A DNA stretch of 64,000 nt from Artocarpus heterophyllus (GCA_025403435.1 CM046350.1:31711346-31775345), one strand, 5' to 3'; positions 1-12,463 are shown, counted from the stretch's first letter. Translations and numbers: made by a program. Notes: generated from the letters alone by a model not told the origin.

Positions 1-2382
1 ATCAACAGCTTTCATGGACTTAATGAACCGTGTCTTCTGATCGTACTTAGATCAATTTATCATTGTCTTCATAGATGATATCTTGATCTATTCCAAATCT
101 AAAGAAGAGCATGCTGAGCATTTGATGATTGCTCTATAGACGTTGAGAGAACACGGTCTTTATGCAAAGAGAGAGAAATGTGACTTCTGGATGACAAAAG
201 TTAAGTTCCTTGGACACGTTGTCTCTAAAGAAGCCATCTCAGTAGACCCCTCTAAAATTGAAGCAGTGCTAAATTTGGAATGACCAAAGAACATGTTGAA
301 GATCCGAAGTTTCCTCGGACTAGCTGGATACTATCGACGCTTCGTAGAGAATTTTTGAAAGATTGCTTCTCCATTGACAAGACTCACAAGAAAGAATGTC
401 AAGTTCATGTGGGACGATAAATGTGAAGAAGCATTCAAGGAATTGAAGCAAAGACCCACTACCTGTGCTGATCACACCCAACGATGAGGAGCCTTTCACA
501 ATATACACTGATGCCTCGAGAAATGGTTTGGGTTGTGTATTAATGCAGCATGGATGAGTAGTTGTCTACACCTCATGCCAGTTGGAACCCCACGAGAGGA
601 ACTACCCTACACATGATCTTGAGTTGGCTGCTGTAGATTTGAAGATGTTATCTATATGGTGCAAAGTTTGAGCTTTATACGGATCATCAAAGTCTGAAAT
701 ATTTGTTTACTGAAAGGGACCTCAACCTAAGGCAACGGAGATGGACTGAATACATGGTGGATTATGACTATAGTATCCAATACCATCTTGAAAAAGCAAA
801 TGCTGTAGCAGATGCTCTAAGTCGTAAGAACATTGAAATTATAGCCAGTTTAGCATTGGAAGATTGGAGATGAGTCACCATCGCTAACTTCAACTTGTAA
901 TATTATGAAGATGATGAGAGAGCTTTCCTATTCAATGTGATAGCAACTCCTACGTTAATCCAGCAAGTAAAACAAGGACAATGGCACGATGAAGGATTAC
1001 ATAGGGTTTGGGAGCAAATACAAAATGGAGAACAACTAGATGGATGGCAGATTGAGCCAGAAGGATTCTTAATTTACAAAGGAAGGCTAGTTGCTCCAGA
1101 GGATCCCTATCTCAGGCATGCAGTGCTAGATGAGGCACACTGTTCTAAGTTCGCTATTCATCCTAGAAGCACTAAAATGTATATGGATCTAAAATGACAA
1201 TACTGGTGGTGAGGAATGAAGCGAGATGTAGCAACCCTTGTCTCTAAGTGCATGACGTGTCAACAGGTTAAAGCGAAACATCAAAAGCCTGGAGGCGAGT
1301 TGAGGAGCTTACCTATTCCAGAATGGAAGTGGGATCATGTGGCAATAGACTTTGTTATTGGATTTCCTAAGACTCAAATGGGGCATGATGTTGTTTGGGT
1401 AATTATGGATCATTTAACTAAGACAACCGACTTTATCCCAATTAGAACTAGTTATAATGTCTCAAAATTATGTCAATTGTGTGTGGAAAAGATAGTGATA
1501 CTACATGGAGTGCCAATGTCAATAGTTTCTGATACGGATACACGTTTCACGTCAAAATTCCGGAGAGGATTGCAAAAATCCTTGGGAACTCAATTGAATT
1601 TTAGTACAGCTTTTCATCCTCATACAAATGGACAATCTGAATGTGTCATTCAGATTCTCGAGGATATGCTTCGGGCTTATGTGCTGGACTTTGGAACCAA
1701 TTGGGCTGCACAGTTGCCATATGTTGAATTCGCATATAATAACAGTTATCAAGCGAGTATTGGAATGGCTCCATATGAGTCTTTATATGGTAGGCCTTGT
1801 AGATCTCCATTGTGTTGGGCTGAAAAGGAAGAGTGTCTTGAACTTGGGCCTCAGTTTATCAGAGAAACAACAGACAAGATCCAGATTATTCACGAACGTC
1901 TTCAGACAGCTCAAAGTCGACAGAAGAGTTATACGGATAAGAGGAGACGACCTTTAGAGTTCATGGTCGGAGACTTTGTGTTCTTGAAGGTGAAACCAAA
2001 ATGTGGTGTATCTCTATTTGGTGTTAAAGGAAAGTTAGCACCAAGGTATACAGGACCGTTTAAAATTGTAGAACACATTGGAACGCTGGCATACCATTTA
2101 GACCTACCACCACAATTGTCTCATGTACATAATGTGTTCCATGTATCGATGTTGAGAAAGTATGAACCCAACCTTTCACATGTGATCATGTGGACAGATG
2201 CGCCAATTCAGAGAGATACGACCTATGAAGAAATTCCAGTTCAGATACTGGATTGTAAAATAAAAATATTACGTCGTCGTGAAATTCGTCTGGTGAAAGT
2301 GATGTGGCAACATCATGATGTGGAGGAAGCCACATGGGAACTTGAATCTAAAATGAGAGAGAAATATCCACATTTATTTTAA
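1..2382 (+). pseudogene. Gy1 pol remnant: RT, RNase H, integrase
   Basis: Relic of a gypsy Pol polyprotein that copied and integrated element cDNA. Positions 5-450 encode the RT palm region, with [10 protein letters not shown] carrying the catalytic Asp pair, but contain several stops. Small deletions near 455 and 633 shift the frame through the RT/RNase H join. Recognisable RNase H sequence resumes to about 840. The frame 937-2382 is open except for two stops (TGA at 1195 and 1210). It holds the integrase zinc finger (H-H at about 1139-1160, CMTC at 1252) and a DDE core with D, D (IVSDTD) and E (GQSECVIQ). It ends in a chromodomain-like tail that includes VEEATWELE. It is non-functional. Gy4 is the nearest intact comparison. 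Confidence 0.88.
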
Positions 2383-2422
2383 CATTGTAATCAATGTACA
2401 AAATTTTGAGGACGAAATTTTT

Positions 2423-2436
2423 AAAGGAGGGGAGAG
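2423..2436 (+). other. Gy1 polypurine tract
   Basis: Purine run AAAGGAGGGGAGAG directly before the 3' LTR, the expected plus-strand primer. It follows a GAGGACGAAATTT stretch that also precedes the polypurine tract of Gy4. Confidence 0.8.
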
Positions 2437-2437
2437 C

Positions 2438-4294
2438 TGTAACACCCATTATTTTAACGGTATGATTTTCTTTTTAGATTTGTAAAATTTAATGTATATA
2501 AACATGACAATTTAAAATTTTGTTGCATTTAAAAATTATCAAGTTTTTCTGTGTTATTTCAATTATTTATAGAAAATGCCAAAGTAAAATGCTGCTTTGG
2601 CATTTTCTTACAAAGTCTCCAAAGGAGACATGGAATTAATTCACCTCAATTAATAGGAGACATGGAGATATTTTCTTAACCACCACTTTTAATTTTGTTT
2701 TCTCAATTATTTTGGCATTGCTTGCTAAAAGTTTCCGTGGGAGACATGATGATAATTTTTTTAATGCACCTTTGTTCTCTTCTTATAATTTCCCCGTGAA
2801 CCAACCTTGTCTCCCTCTTCCTCTCAATTATTTTGATACCTTTTTATTCAGCCCTCACCACCTTCTTCTCTAGTTTTCATTCTCTTCTTTTCTCACTTCA
2901 ATTTCTGACTAGAGACACTGAGCACAAAGCTCTCTTTGCAGCCAAGGCAGCCATAATTTCCAGCCATATTTGAAGCCGTTTTAGAGTCAATTCAAGCTTG
3001 ATTTTTAACCCGAACTTGGGTGCTTTTCAAAGGAGTTTTGAGGTAGGTTATCTTTAATCTAAACATGGTTTTTAGTATGTGTTTTCTCCATGTTTAATGC
3101 ATATTTTCGTGTTCAAAATTCATGTAAATTTCTAGTTATGTTAACATACATCTTTGAGCATTTATGAACAAAAACTTGAGTCTTGAGTTGAAACCGAATT
3201 CCAACCTTTATTTTGGTTTGATAACAATATTACAAACATGCTAGGAATGTTTAAAACTGGTTTTCATAACTTTAAGATTGGTGTTCTGATGTTTTGACCT
3301 TGAAGAGCAAACTTAAGCATATTTTCATCATTATTTGCAAGAAAGGTTGGAGATATGGTTTGATAATAATTTTGGTATAAAACTCAAGAGAATATGTTTA
3401 TTGTGATTATATAATGCATGTTGCATATTTTGGAATGGTTTTGAGATTTTGAACAAGGATAATACGCTTTGGATTAAAGAAAAACTTGACATTCCATGAA
3501 CTTTGTAATACCTCTATGGGTAGTGGCTCTTTCTTAAAATTATGGGCTTAAATGAAAAAGAATTTTGTAAATTGGTTTATATATTTAAAATGTAGACATC
3601 CTAAGCTTTCCAAAGAGCTATCATGAGCCTAAATCGGAGGTGTATTTTATTTTATATGAATTTTTCAATTTTCAGATTGGAAACTAGTAAACCTGCCGGT
3701 GGCAGTAAACCACCCGTCTACCTTAAGTAAACCACATGTTAACCCATGTGTTGATTGTAGATAGTGAACCCACCTTTTTGCAAGAGTATATCGCCAGTTT
3801 GCCATGGTATACCAACTGCTAACCTGAACCAAGAATATGATGTAAATTAACTAACCATACAGTTTTAATGTGTTAATGAATAAACCACAAGGTGAGTAAT
3901 AATTTTTCTTACTAGGCATGTTGATGCTCACCCCTATCATATTTCCATCTGTCAAGTGGAACTTAGTGCAACTTATCTGACGAGGAATCGACAACAGCTC
4001 TGGTGGTTTCGTGTTAGAAGATCTTGTTTATTTGTAACTCGTCTAGAACATGTAAGATTTGTATTATTTTTGTGATGGCTGTGTTAAGTTATATAGGAAT
4101 TGTACTATGGTGATGATGACTATATTTTAATATTTGGTGTTACACTAAAACTATGGTTTGTATTTACAGTTAAATTTTATTTTCTATTTATTCCCAAAGA
4201 CCCATGGGAAATGTTTTATTATTTTGAAATGATATTGTATTTAACTTTTTTTTTATTTATTCAATACTGTTAACCTCCACATAGGGGCGTTACA
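2438..4294 (+). repeat. Gy1 3' LTR
   Basis: This LTR begins TGTAACACCC and ends GGGGCGTTACA, giving a TG...CA structure of 1,857 bp. It starts one base after the polypurine tract. Its sequence parallels the Gy4 LTR at 56624-58590 read on the opposite strand, for example the shared end near the CCCATGGG stretch. It contains no open frame that I consider real. Confidence 0.88.
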
Positions 4295-4677
4295 AATTAC
4301 TACTACTTGCTTTGTAGGGAATTCTAACAAAGAATGTGAGATTTGTAATTAACAAGTTGTGCTCGTTCTCAATTTAATATGCTCTAAGGTAATTAATCAC
4401 TTATGCTCACCTTGTGCATGCTTAAGAAGTATTTTCCACCAGCATTGTTGACATCATGATTCATCTAACGGTGCACTTAGTACATGAAATTAAGTTATGC
4501 GGACTGGTGTATTTGAGATTGATGTACCCATTTGAAAGATATGTGAAGGTTTTGAAGGGCTATGTAAAGAACTAAAATAGGCCGGAAGGATGTATTCTAG
4601 AAAGTTACATAGCTGAGGAATCGGTTGAATTTTTCTCCGAGTACTTGTCCAATGCAACCGATGAAGCTATCGATAAG
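4295..4677 (+). pseudogene. CACTA (En/Spm) TNP2-like transposase relic, DUF4218 part
   Basis: The translation matches the C-terminal DUF4218 segment typical of plant CACTA transposases: a KNVRFVINKLCSF-like stretch, then HLVHEIKLCG, MYPFERYVKVLKGYVKN and RPEGCILESYIAEESVEFFSEYL. The frame is broken: one base seems missing just before the DIMIHL stretch near 4450, and a stop interrupts it between VKN and NRPEG. It ends at AAG followed by GTAAGT, which could be a 5' splice site. It abuts the Gy1 LTR end with no gap. No CACTA terminal repeats were found nearby, so this is an internal fragment. Confidence 0.75.
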
Positions 4678-6016
4678 GTAAGTACATTCTCACCTGCAAC
4701 ATGACACCTTTTTCAAGGTTTGATGATATATTTACAAGGATACTCATGATGATTTTATGATGATTTTTCCTTAAAAGATTTCTTATGAAAGATTTTCATG
4801 ATTTTAAAGATATGCATGTATGATGATGACATGTTTCAAAGTATGAAAAGTATGTATGTATGTATCACCTAATAAGTGTTGCACACCCAATGTGATGAAA
4901 TGTTATGTTATGATGTCATGTTTGGTTTGGGATTAGCTACCTTTCTCCTCTCATGACGGCGCGCCTATGATGATGTTTATGGGGCAACACTTGGGCCCTT
5001 AAGATAAAATGGATTAAGTTTTAAAATGGTTAATGTTACGAAAGATATGTTCTATGAAATTGTGCTTAAGGCACTTTTATGATACGATGACAATGATGAT
5101 GATGATGATGATGTTTATGAAATGTTTTAAGTTGTGAGAGTTATATGTACTTACTAAGCGTTAGCTTAATCATGTTTTATATGTCATGTTGCAGATAAGG
5201 GTAAGAGAGTCATGGAATAGGTGGAGGACATGGAAAGGCGTGTGAACAACATGAACGATGAATTGTAACCGGAAGCACGCCAAGAAAAATGATTTTATGA
5301 TTTAATCAAGTTTTATATTTTGAACATATATTTTTTATGTTAAGTTTTTAAGAATACTTATATTACGGCTTTATAAGTTATTTTATCATTTTTTTATGAA
5401 TTATGAACTTCCGCTATATTTTACACAAAGTTGGTATGTTTTAAGTTAAATTTTCCAAAGGAATTTGGTCTCGGACGGCCTACCGAACTCTGTGGCCGGC
5501 CTACCGAAGACCAGAAGTTTGGCCTGTCGATCTAATTTTTCGGCCTGCCGAACATGGATGAATTTTTAATCTGAATTGCAAAGCCTCTGCCGGCCTACCG
5601 GTTGAGGGAAATCCGGCCTGCCGATGATATTCGGCCTGCCGAAGTCCCAAGTTCGGCCTGCCAAACTGTGGGAATAAATGGATTTCAAATGATGTGATGA
5701 CCAAAGAGATTTAACATGATATTTTTATAAGTCCTGATTTATACGACTTGACAAACCTATATTATTAAATAAGTTCATGATTAATTTAAGTATTATTGAA
5801 TAAATTATGTTATGGAATTAAATTAAACAATGTTATTCTATATAATGTTAAGTTAAAAAAAAAACGTATGAATGGATCCTGGTAATGTAAGTTTAAGTAC
5901 TTTTAAAATCAATAGTAACGATTAAGTTTGATATTATTTATAAGTTTAAAGTTTATGCATGTACGAATGTAAGTATGTAACGACATCTATGACGTCCGAA
6001 TTAAGGGGCGTTTCAC
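4678..6016 (+). repeat. Probable LTR 3' portion of an unidentified element
   Basis: AT-rich, non-coding DNA ending AAGGGGCGTTTCACA at 6016, which looks like a gypsy-type LTR terminus. A matching TGTGAAACGCCCC-type start is not present, so the left part is missing and its left border is uncertain. It holds a short (GAT)n run at 5094-5114 and a dense array of TTCGG-N4-CCGAA motifs at 5474-5665. It does not resemble the other LTRs in the window outside that array. The 67-aa frame on the minus strand here is a by-product of the array. Confidence 0.5.
5474..5665. promoter_or_regulatory. Array of eight TTCGG-N4-CCGAA motifs
   Basis: Eight 14-bp units lie at about 5474, 5495, 5518, 5539, 5589, 5612, 5630 and 5652. 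The unit at 5539-5552 is the exact TTCGGCCTGCCGAA. Most spacings are 21-23 bp, with one gap of about 50 and one spacing of 18. The same motif and spacing occur in the LTRs and leaders of the copia family, which is otherwise unrelated to this fragment. A regulatory role is inferred; the repeat itself is directly visible. Confidence 0.7.
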
Positions 6017-6237
6017 ATGCGACTACCCGCACTCTGATCATGGATAGAGAATAGCAAAGAAGACGAGTTGGTTAAAGCCCTTCCAGAACATTCTTCTCTA
6101 CATGGATTTGAGCCCACTTTAGTATACAAAAGAGGTTAGTAAGATCTGTAATTAATTTATGTATTTAGCATGTCAAACTTGTGTTTTGTAAAATATTCTG
6201 ATTTAAATTTTTAAAATTTTGCTACATACTATTTCCA
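6017..6237 (+). repeat. Copia LTR tail fragment (plus orientation)
   Basis: This is the last ~220 bp of a copia LTR of the Co1-Co4 family. It carries the GGATAGAGAATAGCAAAGAAGA stretch in part, then TTAGTAAGATCTG, the AGCATGTCAAACTTGTGTTTTG region, and an end near TTTCCAATA. It lies head-to-head with the minus-strand Co1 coding sequence, which begins at once at 6238. No internal region or PBS follows it, so it is a truncated LTR and not the 3' LTR of Co1, which would be on the other strand. Confidence 0.75.
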
Positions 6238-7482
6238 ATATTATTAACCTCAGTGTTTAGTAGTGAGTCCATCTTAGGTTTGATAAAATATAAGCTGTTT
6301 TGCATTCATCCATTAATGATAAAAAAATTTGTTTTTACAAATCACAATTTTGTTATTAAAAGAAACTAAATAAGAATTTTATAATAAACAGGCAACAAAA
6401 ATTAAATTCCTTTTAAGTTTAGGAAAATAAAAGCAATCTCTCAAAACAAAAGTCCTATAATCATCAAAGTAAAGATTGACATCTTGTACTGCTTTAGCCA
6501 ACACTAAGGATCCATCGCCCATCTGTAACGTGAGGTGCTCATGTAGTAGACTTTTTGTTTCCTTGAACCACTATAGAGAAGCACAAACATGATTAGTCCC
6601 TCCAAAAGCTATGACCTATGTATCATTTGATTCCTCAACTAAACTAGTTTCAGTAACCAGAATTTAGCACTTACCTCCTCAAGATAGGAAGTCATTACAA
6701 TTCTTCTTAATGTACTCAATCTTCCTGCAGAAAAAGTACTTCAGCTATTTCAGATTCCTGTTTTTCTTCTTCTTGTGCTTGCCTTTTGCCGGAATAGAAG
6801 ATTTCCTATTTTTGGCCCTCTACTTCCTTCCATTCCCAAAGTTAGGATTGGAACCAGATGCAGCCACCAAGTTCGCCTCCCTACTAGCAAGAGCTTCCCT
6901 GATTGATTCTTAAACTCCTATAACTGCTTCATCAGCTCAATCAAGGTTATAGCTCAAGTTATATGTTGTTATGAATGGGATAAATTCTTTAGATAAAGTC
7001 TCAAAGACCATAGTCATCTGTGACTCGACATCTATGTCGACTTCATGGGTTTGAGTCTTAGCAAGGTAACCCATGACTAACATCATACGCTTCTTCACAA
7101 GAGTCCTCGGTCTTTGTTTGCAATTGAGGAGCCTTCGAAGAGCCCCTTTCCCCTTTGTTAGAGCTTGGTCTCCAAACATGTCTTCCAAATTATCCAAGTT
7201 CTACTTAACAGCCTCATAATCCTCATTTTGAGCCTATAGCACATTATTTATGCTAGCCATAATGTAACATCAAGCCTGATTATTAGCATTATTCCAGCGA
7301 TCATATGCTTGGATTTGCTCATTAGTGGATTCCGTAGTAGGTTTGGGAGAACATAGTGTTGTCAGCACAAATTTTAGTTTCTCAAAGGAAAGGACAATAT
7401 TCAAGTTTCGTTTCCAATTATTATAATTCTTGCCAGTTAATACAATTTTATTGAGTATCGAAGATAAAGCATTTTTAGATAT
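6238..7482 (-). pseudogene. Co1 gag-protease remnant
   Basis: Minus-strand remnant of copia Gag and the start of protease. It aligns with Co3 16830-18072: the MDNLEDMFG Gag stretch near 7190, a lysine-rich linker and zinc-knuckle region near 6720-6800, and protease-linked sequence towards 6240. Many stops and frame changes are present. The expected start codon at 7482 reads ATA instead of ATG, as it also does in Co4. The downstream integrase and RT are absent because the element is broken at 6238. Confidence 0.8.
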
Positions 7483-7634
7483 TTTGATCTACAATAAAGA
7501 TTCATATAGCAAATATAAACAAGCTGCCTAGGGGAGACTTGCAAAATTCAATTAGAAACACAAATCCCTTCCGATTAGTATTTATTAATAATCATTTTCT
7601 TTGACCATTAATTTTATTAACAGAGCTCCTAGAT

Positions 7635-7920
7635 TAGATTAATAATAAAATTAGTCTTGAGTATATAATCATCGTTTCAATTATTCTATCCATGATTTAT
7701 AATCACCACCTAAGGTTGTACAATGACAAATCATGCTAAAATAAATTGTCCTCTCAAAGATCTAACTCGATACATGATAGATTAAGAATAAAATTAGTCT
7801 TGAGTGTATAATCATCATTTCAAGTATTTTATCCATGATTTATAATCGCCACCTAAGGGTGTACAATGATAAATCATGCTAAAATAAATTATTCTCTCAG
7901 ATATCTAACTCGATACATGA
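7635..7920. repeat. 143-bp tandem duplication in the Co1 leader
   Basis: Two adjacent copies (about 7635-7777 and 7778-7920), each running from ATTAATAATAAAATTAGTCT to CGATACATGAT, with several differences between them. Co3, Co2 and Co4 have one copy at this place, so the duplication arose in Co1. Confidence 0.85.
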
Positions 7921-8258
7921 TGAAATCCCTTCCTAAGGGTCAGAACCACCATGTGTTACCTATAGACCAACGATTGACGCTTTAAGTCCTCCCTTCAAAA
8001 AACTTCTCCCACTCAATATCTTGAAAGGCAAGTTTTTATGTTAACATGCATGAATAATTTTTAATGAGCAATATTCCCTATTCTACATGGCATATTATCA
8101 ACATATATGATAAAACATATTACAATACAGACAAGCAAAGCAACATGCAAAGATAAAAGCAATATAATAGATAGCCGTAATATCATAGTTCTATCTTAGA
8201 GAAAAGAAAATAAAGATTACAAAAGATCAATCAGAACATATTATCGATTCTTCATCTT

Positions 8259-8263
8259 GTATT
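8259..8263. other. Co2 target-site duplication, left copy
   Basis: GTATT directly precedes the Co2 LTR. The right copy at 28507-28511 is GTATC (4 of 5 match). Removing Co2 rejoins the Co1 leader so that it matches the Co3 leader near 18845-18880. Confidence 0.7.
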
Positions 8264-10286
8264 TGTTAGAAAAATAGAATGCAGCGGAATTTTAAAATTT
8301 TTATATCAGAGTATTTTTCAAATCATAATTTTGACACACAATATGCATAAATTAACCAGATCTTGCTAACCTCTGTGCGCCGAAAAGCTCCTACAATCAG
8401 TAAAGAGGAGTAACATTCCCAAAGGACCTTAACCAACTGCCCTTCTTTACTATTCTCTATCCACGATCGGAGTGAGTGTGGGCTCACACGTACAGCTCTT
8501 CCACCAGGCAACTCTCCTTCCAACTAATTGAGAGAACTTAAAGCTAGTGTTCATGATTTATGAACAAGAGCTCTCAAGGAGTTTTCAAAATCTCATCAGT
8601 AGAGTTTCACTCTTAATCTTTCAATTAATCTAAATAATAAAGAGACTCACTTTGTTTTTATAGAGGCTGGGCCTAGGAGTCAATCCTTATCAAATAAGGC
8701 CTCAAAATTTTGAATTAGAATCAAATCAAAATCGATATCTAATAAAATCTACATGAAAATACGTGATCCTTTTATCGTTGGTCAGCTGGCCGAACTGGCA
8801 GATCGGCCTACCGAACCTTCTCCATCGACAGGCCGAACTTAAAGATCGACCTGCCAAACGTCCAGTAAAAGATCCCTACGAATCTTTATTTTCCACATGA
8901 GATTCTTGGGATAAAGCCTCAGTCTTAATTCAAATAACCCAATAGAGAAGTTATCTGATTAAAACAGTCATATCTAGATAATCTCTACGAAATTAAATAT
9001 TCCTGATAATTCAACAAGTTTATCTTGAATTAATTCAAAATTAATCCAATCGATAAACAGACAAAAATTATCCATTCTCGATAATTCAATAAGTTTATCT
9101 TGAATTAATTTTATCACAAAATTAATTCAACCGATAAACGGACATGAATTATCTGATTTTATCAAATTTCAGCCAATCTAATAAATCTGACATAAGTCAC
9201 CAATTATTGAAAAAGCACGCCGTATCGTTACAGGATTTTTGTGAGCTAGCAAAAGGGACCATATGGACCATACAGTTCAAGCTCTCGATAATTATGAAAC
9301 CCCAATATCCTAGATATACATTTCATAATTATCAACTCCAACGTTACTCCACTAAAAGCTTAGAGCTACACTCTTGAACTATATAGAATTATGAAACCCG
9401 TATACCTAAGTCTTCATGACATATCATAGTATATCGTATCTCCAAAGATTATCCATAATTGGCTTAAGGACAAGTTTTGTCTTACCTTCCTGATTATTTT
9501 TATCTTATGTTCCATTATCTCACCATCAAAAAACTTACCATCCAAAGATGGTATACCATTCAGTTACACCTATGTATCCAAATAGTTGAGCGCTCCAGTT
9601 TTTTAATTACAGGATAACGCATATAAGAGAATATCACTACTTCTAAAGAGGAGCTATGGATTCCATACCTATGAGTAACAGGTCACACTATCAAGGGTCA
9701 TGCCTCCAACGTACCAGCATGCATACTACTATTAAAATATGGGTGTCACCTTTTGGTATATCAAAAGACACAAGTCAAGACAATGGGCCCACTATTCATC
9801 TCAAGACTAAAATATAATACAAATGATTATCTAAGTGAATTGATTTGTCGAGACAGAATTATTAATCCAAATCAATTCACTTTATGTCCCGATCCAACAC
9901 ATCGTCACCTATGACAATGTGCCAATGTTTCCATTCACATAGTCCACTTCCGATGGCCAAGACAAACCATCTCCCAAGAGGGATATAGACAACATAACAA
10001 TCTTTACTTGAAAAAAGCGCCCAACTTTATTCCCTCGATTGCGGATCTTACGTTTTAGGCCATCACCTTAAGAATCGTGTCTTTTGTATAATCTGTCCAT
10101 CACTCGCCCAATTCTTAAAGGTTTAGAATGATAGTCTCAAACTTTTGTTTGCTTAACGTACATTCAACAAATATGAACATAAAGAGGACAAGATTTGATA
10201 TATAAATAATAAATACATTCTTTATTGATAAAAATGTCTCCAAAAACATATTACATTTTTACTCCTTAGGGCATACACGTCTAACA
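8264..10286 (-). repeat. Co2 3' LTR
   Basis: 2,023 bp, on the plus strand TGTTAGAAAAATAG to CATACACGTCTAACA. It pairs with 26505-28506. A weakened TTCGG-N4-CCGAA array lies at about 8785-8862, upstream (in element sense) of a TATA-like stretch near 8657. The sense-strand frame 8323-8523 (66 aa, containing RAVRVSPHSLRSWIENSKE) is the LTR-end frame also seen in Co3 and Co4. Confidence 0.9.
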
Positions 10287-10300
10287 ATCTCCTACTTGCA

Positions 10301-12071
10301 CTAAGTGAGTAAATATGATAAATCTCGTATCCCCATAGCTTCCACATGTCTCTCAAAGACTCCCAGTAAGTGTCTTCGTGAATGGATCAGCTAAATTGTC
10401 CTCTAATGCGATTTTGTACACTGTGACATGCCCACCCTCGATGAAGTCCTATAACACATGATACTTCCGATCAATATGCTTACTCTTCTTGTGAAATCTT
10501 GGTTCCTTAGCATTAGCCACCACCGCATTGTTTTCACAGTACAGTGATACGCATTATCCATACTAGGAACTACCTCAAGATCCCCAAGGAAATTGTGGAG
10601 CCATACTGCTTCTTTCGAAGCATCAGTAGCTGCCACATACTCGGCCTCCATCGTTGAATCCCAAGTGTAATCTTGCTTCACACTTCTCCAACTAATGGCA
10701 TCGTCGCCTAGAGTAAACAGAAAACCCAAAGTTAATCTCTTAGAATCTAGACAGGATTGAAAATCCGAGTCAAAATATCCTAGAGGAGTTAAGTCCTCAT
10801 CCGAATATAAAAGCATATACACTTGAGTCCTTCTCAGGTACTTGAAAATATGCTTAACTCCAACCCAGTGGTTTGGTCCCAAATTCGCCTAAAATCGACT
10901 TACAATCCCGACCGCATAACAAATATTCGGTCGTGTGCAAAGCATGGCAGACATGAGACTACCTAGTGCTGAAGCATAAGGCACCTTCTTCATGTATTCT
11001 CTTTCTTCCTCAAACTTTGGAGAGTCTTTCTTAGAAAGAGTAATTCCAAACCTAGATGGTTGCCCACCTTTCTTGGAATCCTGCATTGCAAACCTCTTGA
11101 GAATTTTATCTATGTTTTTCGCTTGAGACAAAACTATCATTTTGTTCTTCCTATCCCGAAAGATCTGGATACCGAGAACAAAATTAGCCTCACCTAAGTC
11201 TTTCATGTCAAATTGCTTGGTCAACGACCGATGACAATACCCCAACGTTATTACCAATTAGCAGAATGTCATCTACATAGAGTAGTAGAAAAACAACCTT
11301 CCCATCCTTAATGAGTTTATACACACATGGTTCATCCACATTTTGTGAGAACCCATAAGTCTTGATCGCTTGATCAAATCTTACGTTCCAATAACGAGAA
11401 GCCTGCTTAAGTCCATAACTTGACTTTAGTAGCTCACAAACCTTACCCTCTTGACCCTTGACCTTGAACCCGTTTGGTTCTTCCATATAAATGGACTCAT
11501 CAAGATAGCTATTTAGAAAAGCCATCTTAACATCCATCTACCAAATCTCGTAGTCAAGAGCGGCAGCTATGGACAAGAGAATCCGAATGGACTTAAGCAT
11601 GGCTACATGCAAAAAGGTTTCCTCGTAATCGATTCCATCCTTTTTGCGCATAACCCTTAGCTACCAATCTAGCTTTAAAGGTTTCGACCTTTCCATCCAT
11701 TCCTCTTTTCCTCTTGAAGATCCACTTACACCCTATGGGTTTTACCCCTTTGGGAAGATCCACAAGCTCCTAGACCCGATTAGTCTCCATAGACTTGATC
11801 TTTGTGTACATAGCCTCAGTCCAAAGTTTCAAATCAACATCCTCCATAGCTCTGCGTAAGTGTAAGGATCCCTATCATGTTCATTCGGTTCAGCCAAAAA
11901 GCCCTCACCATTGAACAAATACCTCTCGGGTTGATGCCCGATCCTCCCACTACACCAAAGCCCCTTAGGTTGTTGTTCAGGTTCGTTTGGTCTTTCTACA
12001 CTGATCGGATGGTTTCATTCAGAACCCCTAGAGTGATAGAATCACCACCAACTCCTCAAGTACCATTATGC
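10301..12071 (-). pseudogene. Co2 RT-RNase H half
   Basis: The C-terminal half of the Co2 polyprotein: RT with [10 protein letters not shown] (about 11250-11280), GLKQASRYWN, and the MDVKMAFLNSYLDESIYME stretch; then RNase H with STMEAEYVAATDASKEAVW near 10620. It is split by frame changes near 10885 and 11230 and by stops. The last 5 bases (12067-12071, TATGC) are the target site of Co3. The stretch 11041-12071 is repeated at 19632-20662. Confidence 0.88.
12067..12071. other. Co3 target-site duplication, left copy
   Basis: TATGC immediately before the Co3 LTR; the partner TATGC is at 22696-22700. A third TATGC at 20658-20662 is part of the duplicated flank. Confidence 0.9.
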
Positions 12072-12463
12072 TGTTGGAAACAAAGTGCGCAGCGGAATTT
12101 TTTAAAAATTTTCATCAGAGTATTTTCCAAAATACAAGTATGACATGTTATATGTATAAATTAAACAGATCTTACTAACCTCAGTGTGCCGAAGAACCTC
12201 CGCGACCTGTGTAGAGAAGTAACGTTCCAGAAGAGCCTCAACCAACTGGTCTTCTTTGCTATTCTCTATCCACAACCGGAGTGAGTGTGGGCTCACACGT
12301 ACAGCTCTTCCACCGGTGACTCTCCTTCCAACCAATAGAGAGAACCCAAAGCTAGTGTTCGTGATTTGTGAACAAAAGCTCTCAGGGAGTTTTCAGATGC
12401 TCACTAGAAGAGTATCACTCTTAATCTCTCAAATTGATCTTAGTAAATCATTAGACTCACTTC

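Larger units (their letters stand above)
1..4294 (+). mobile_element. Gy1: truncated Ty3/gypsy chromovirus (3' part)
   Basis: This is the 3' part of a gypsy element, cut by the left edge of the window. It reads RT, RNase H, integrase, chromodomain-like tail, polypurine tract, 3' LTR. Protein and LTR are close relatives of Gy4 at the right end of the window, which lies in the opposite orientation. The 5' LTR, gag and protease are outside the window, so a target-site duplication cannot be tested. Placement near the Tekay/Del chromoviruses is inferred from the RT and the C-terminal tail, not from a tree. Confidence 0.9.
7483..8263 (-). other. Co1 leader, gag-proximal part
   Basis: Non-coding 5' leader of Co1, homologous to Co3 18073-18860. 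It keeps degraded CCTAGG-box sequences and a 143-bp tandem duplication at 7635-7920. It is interrupted at 8263 by Co2 and resumes at 28507. Confidence 0.75.
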
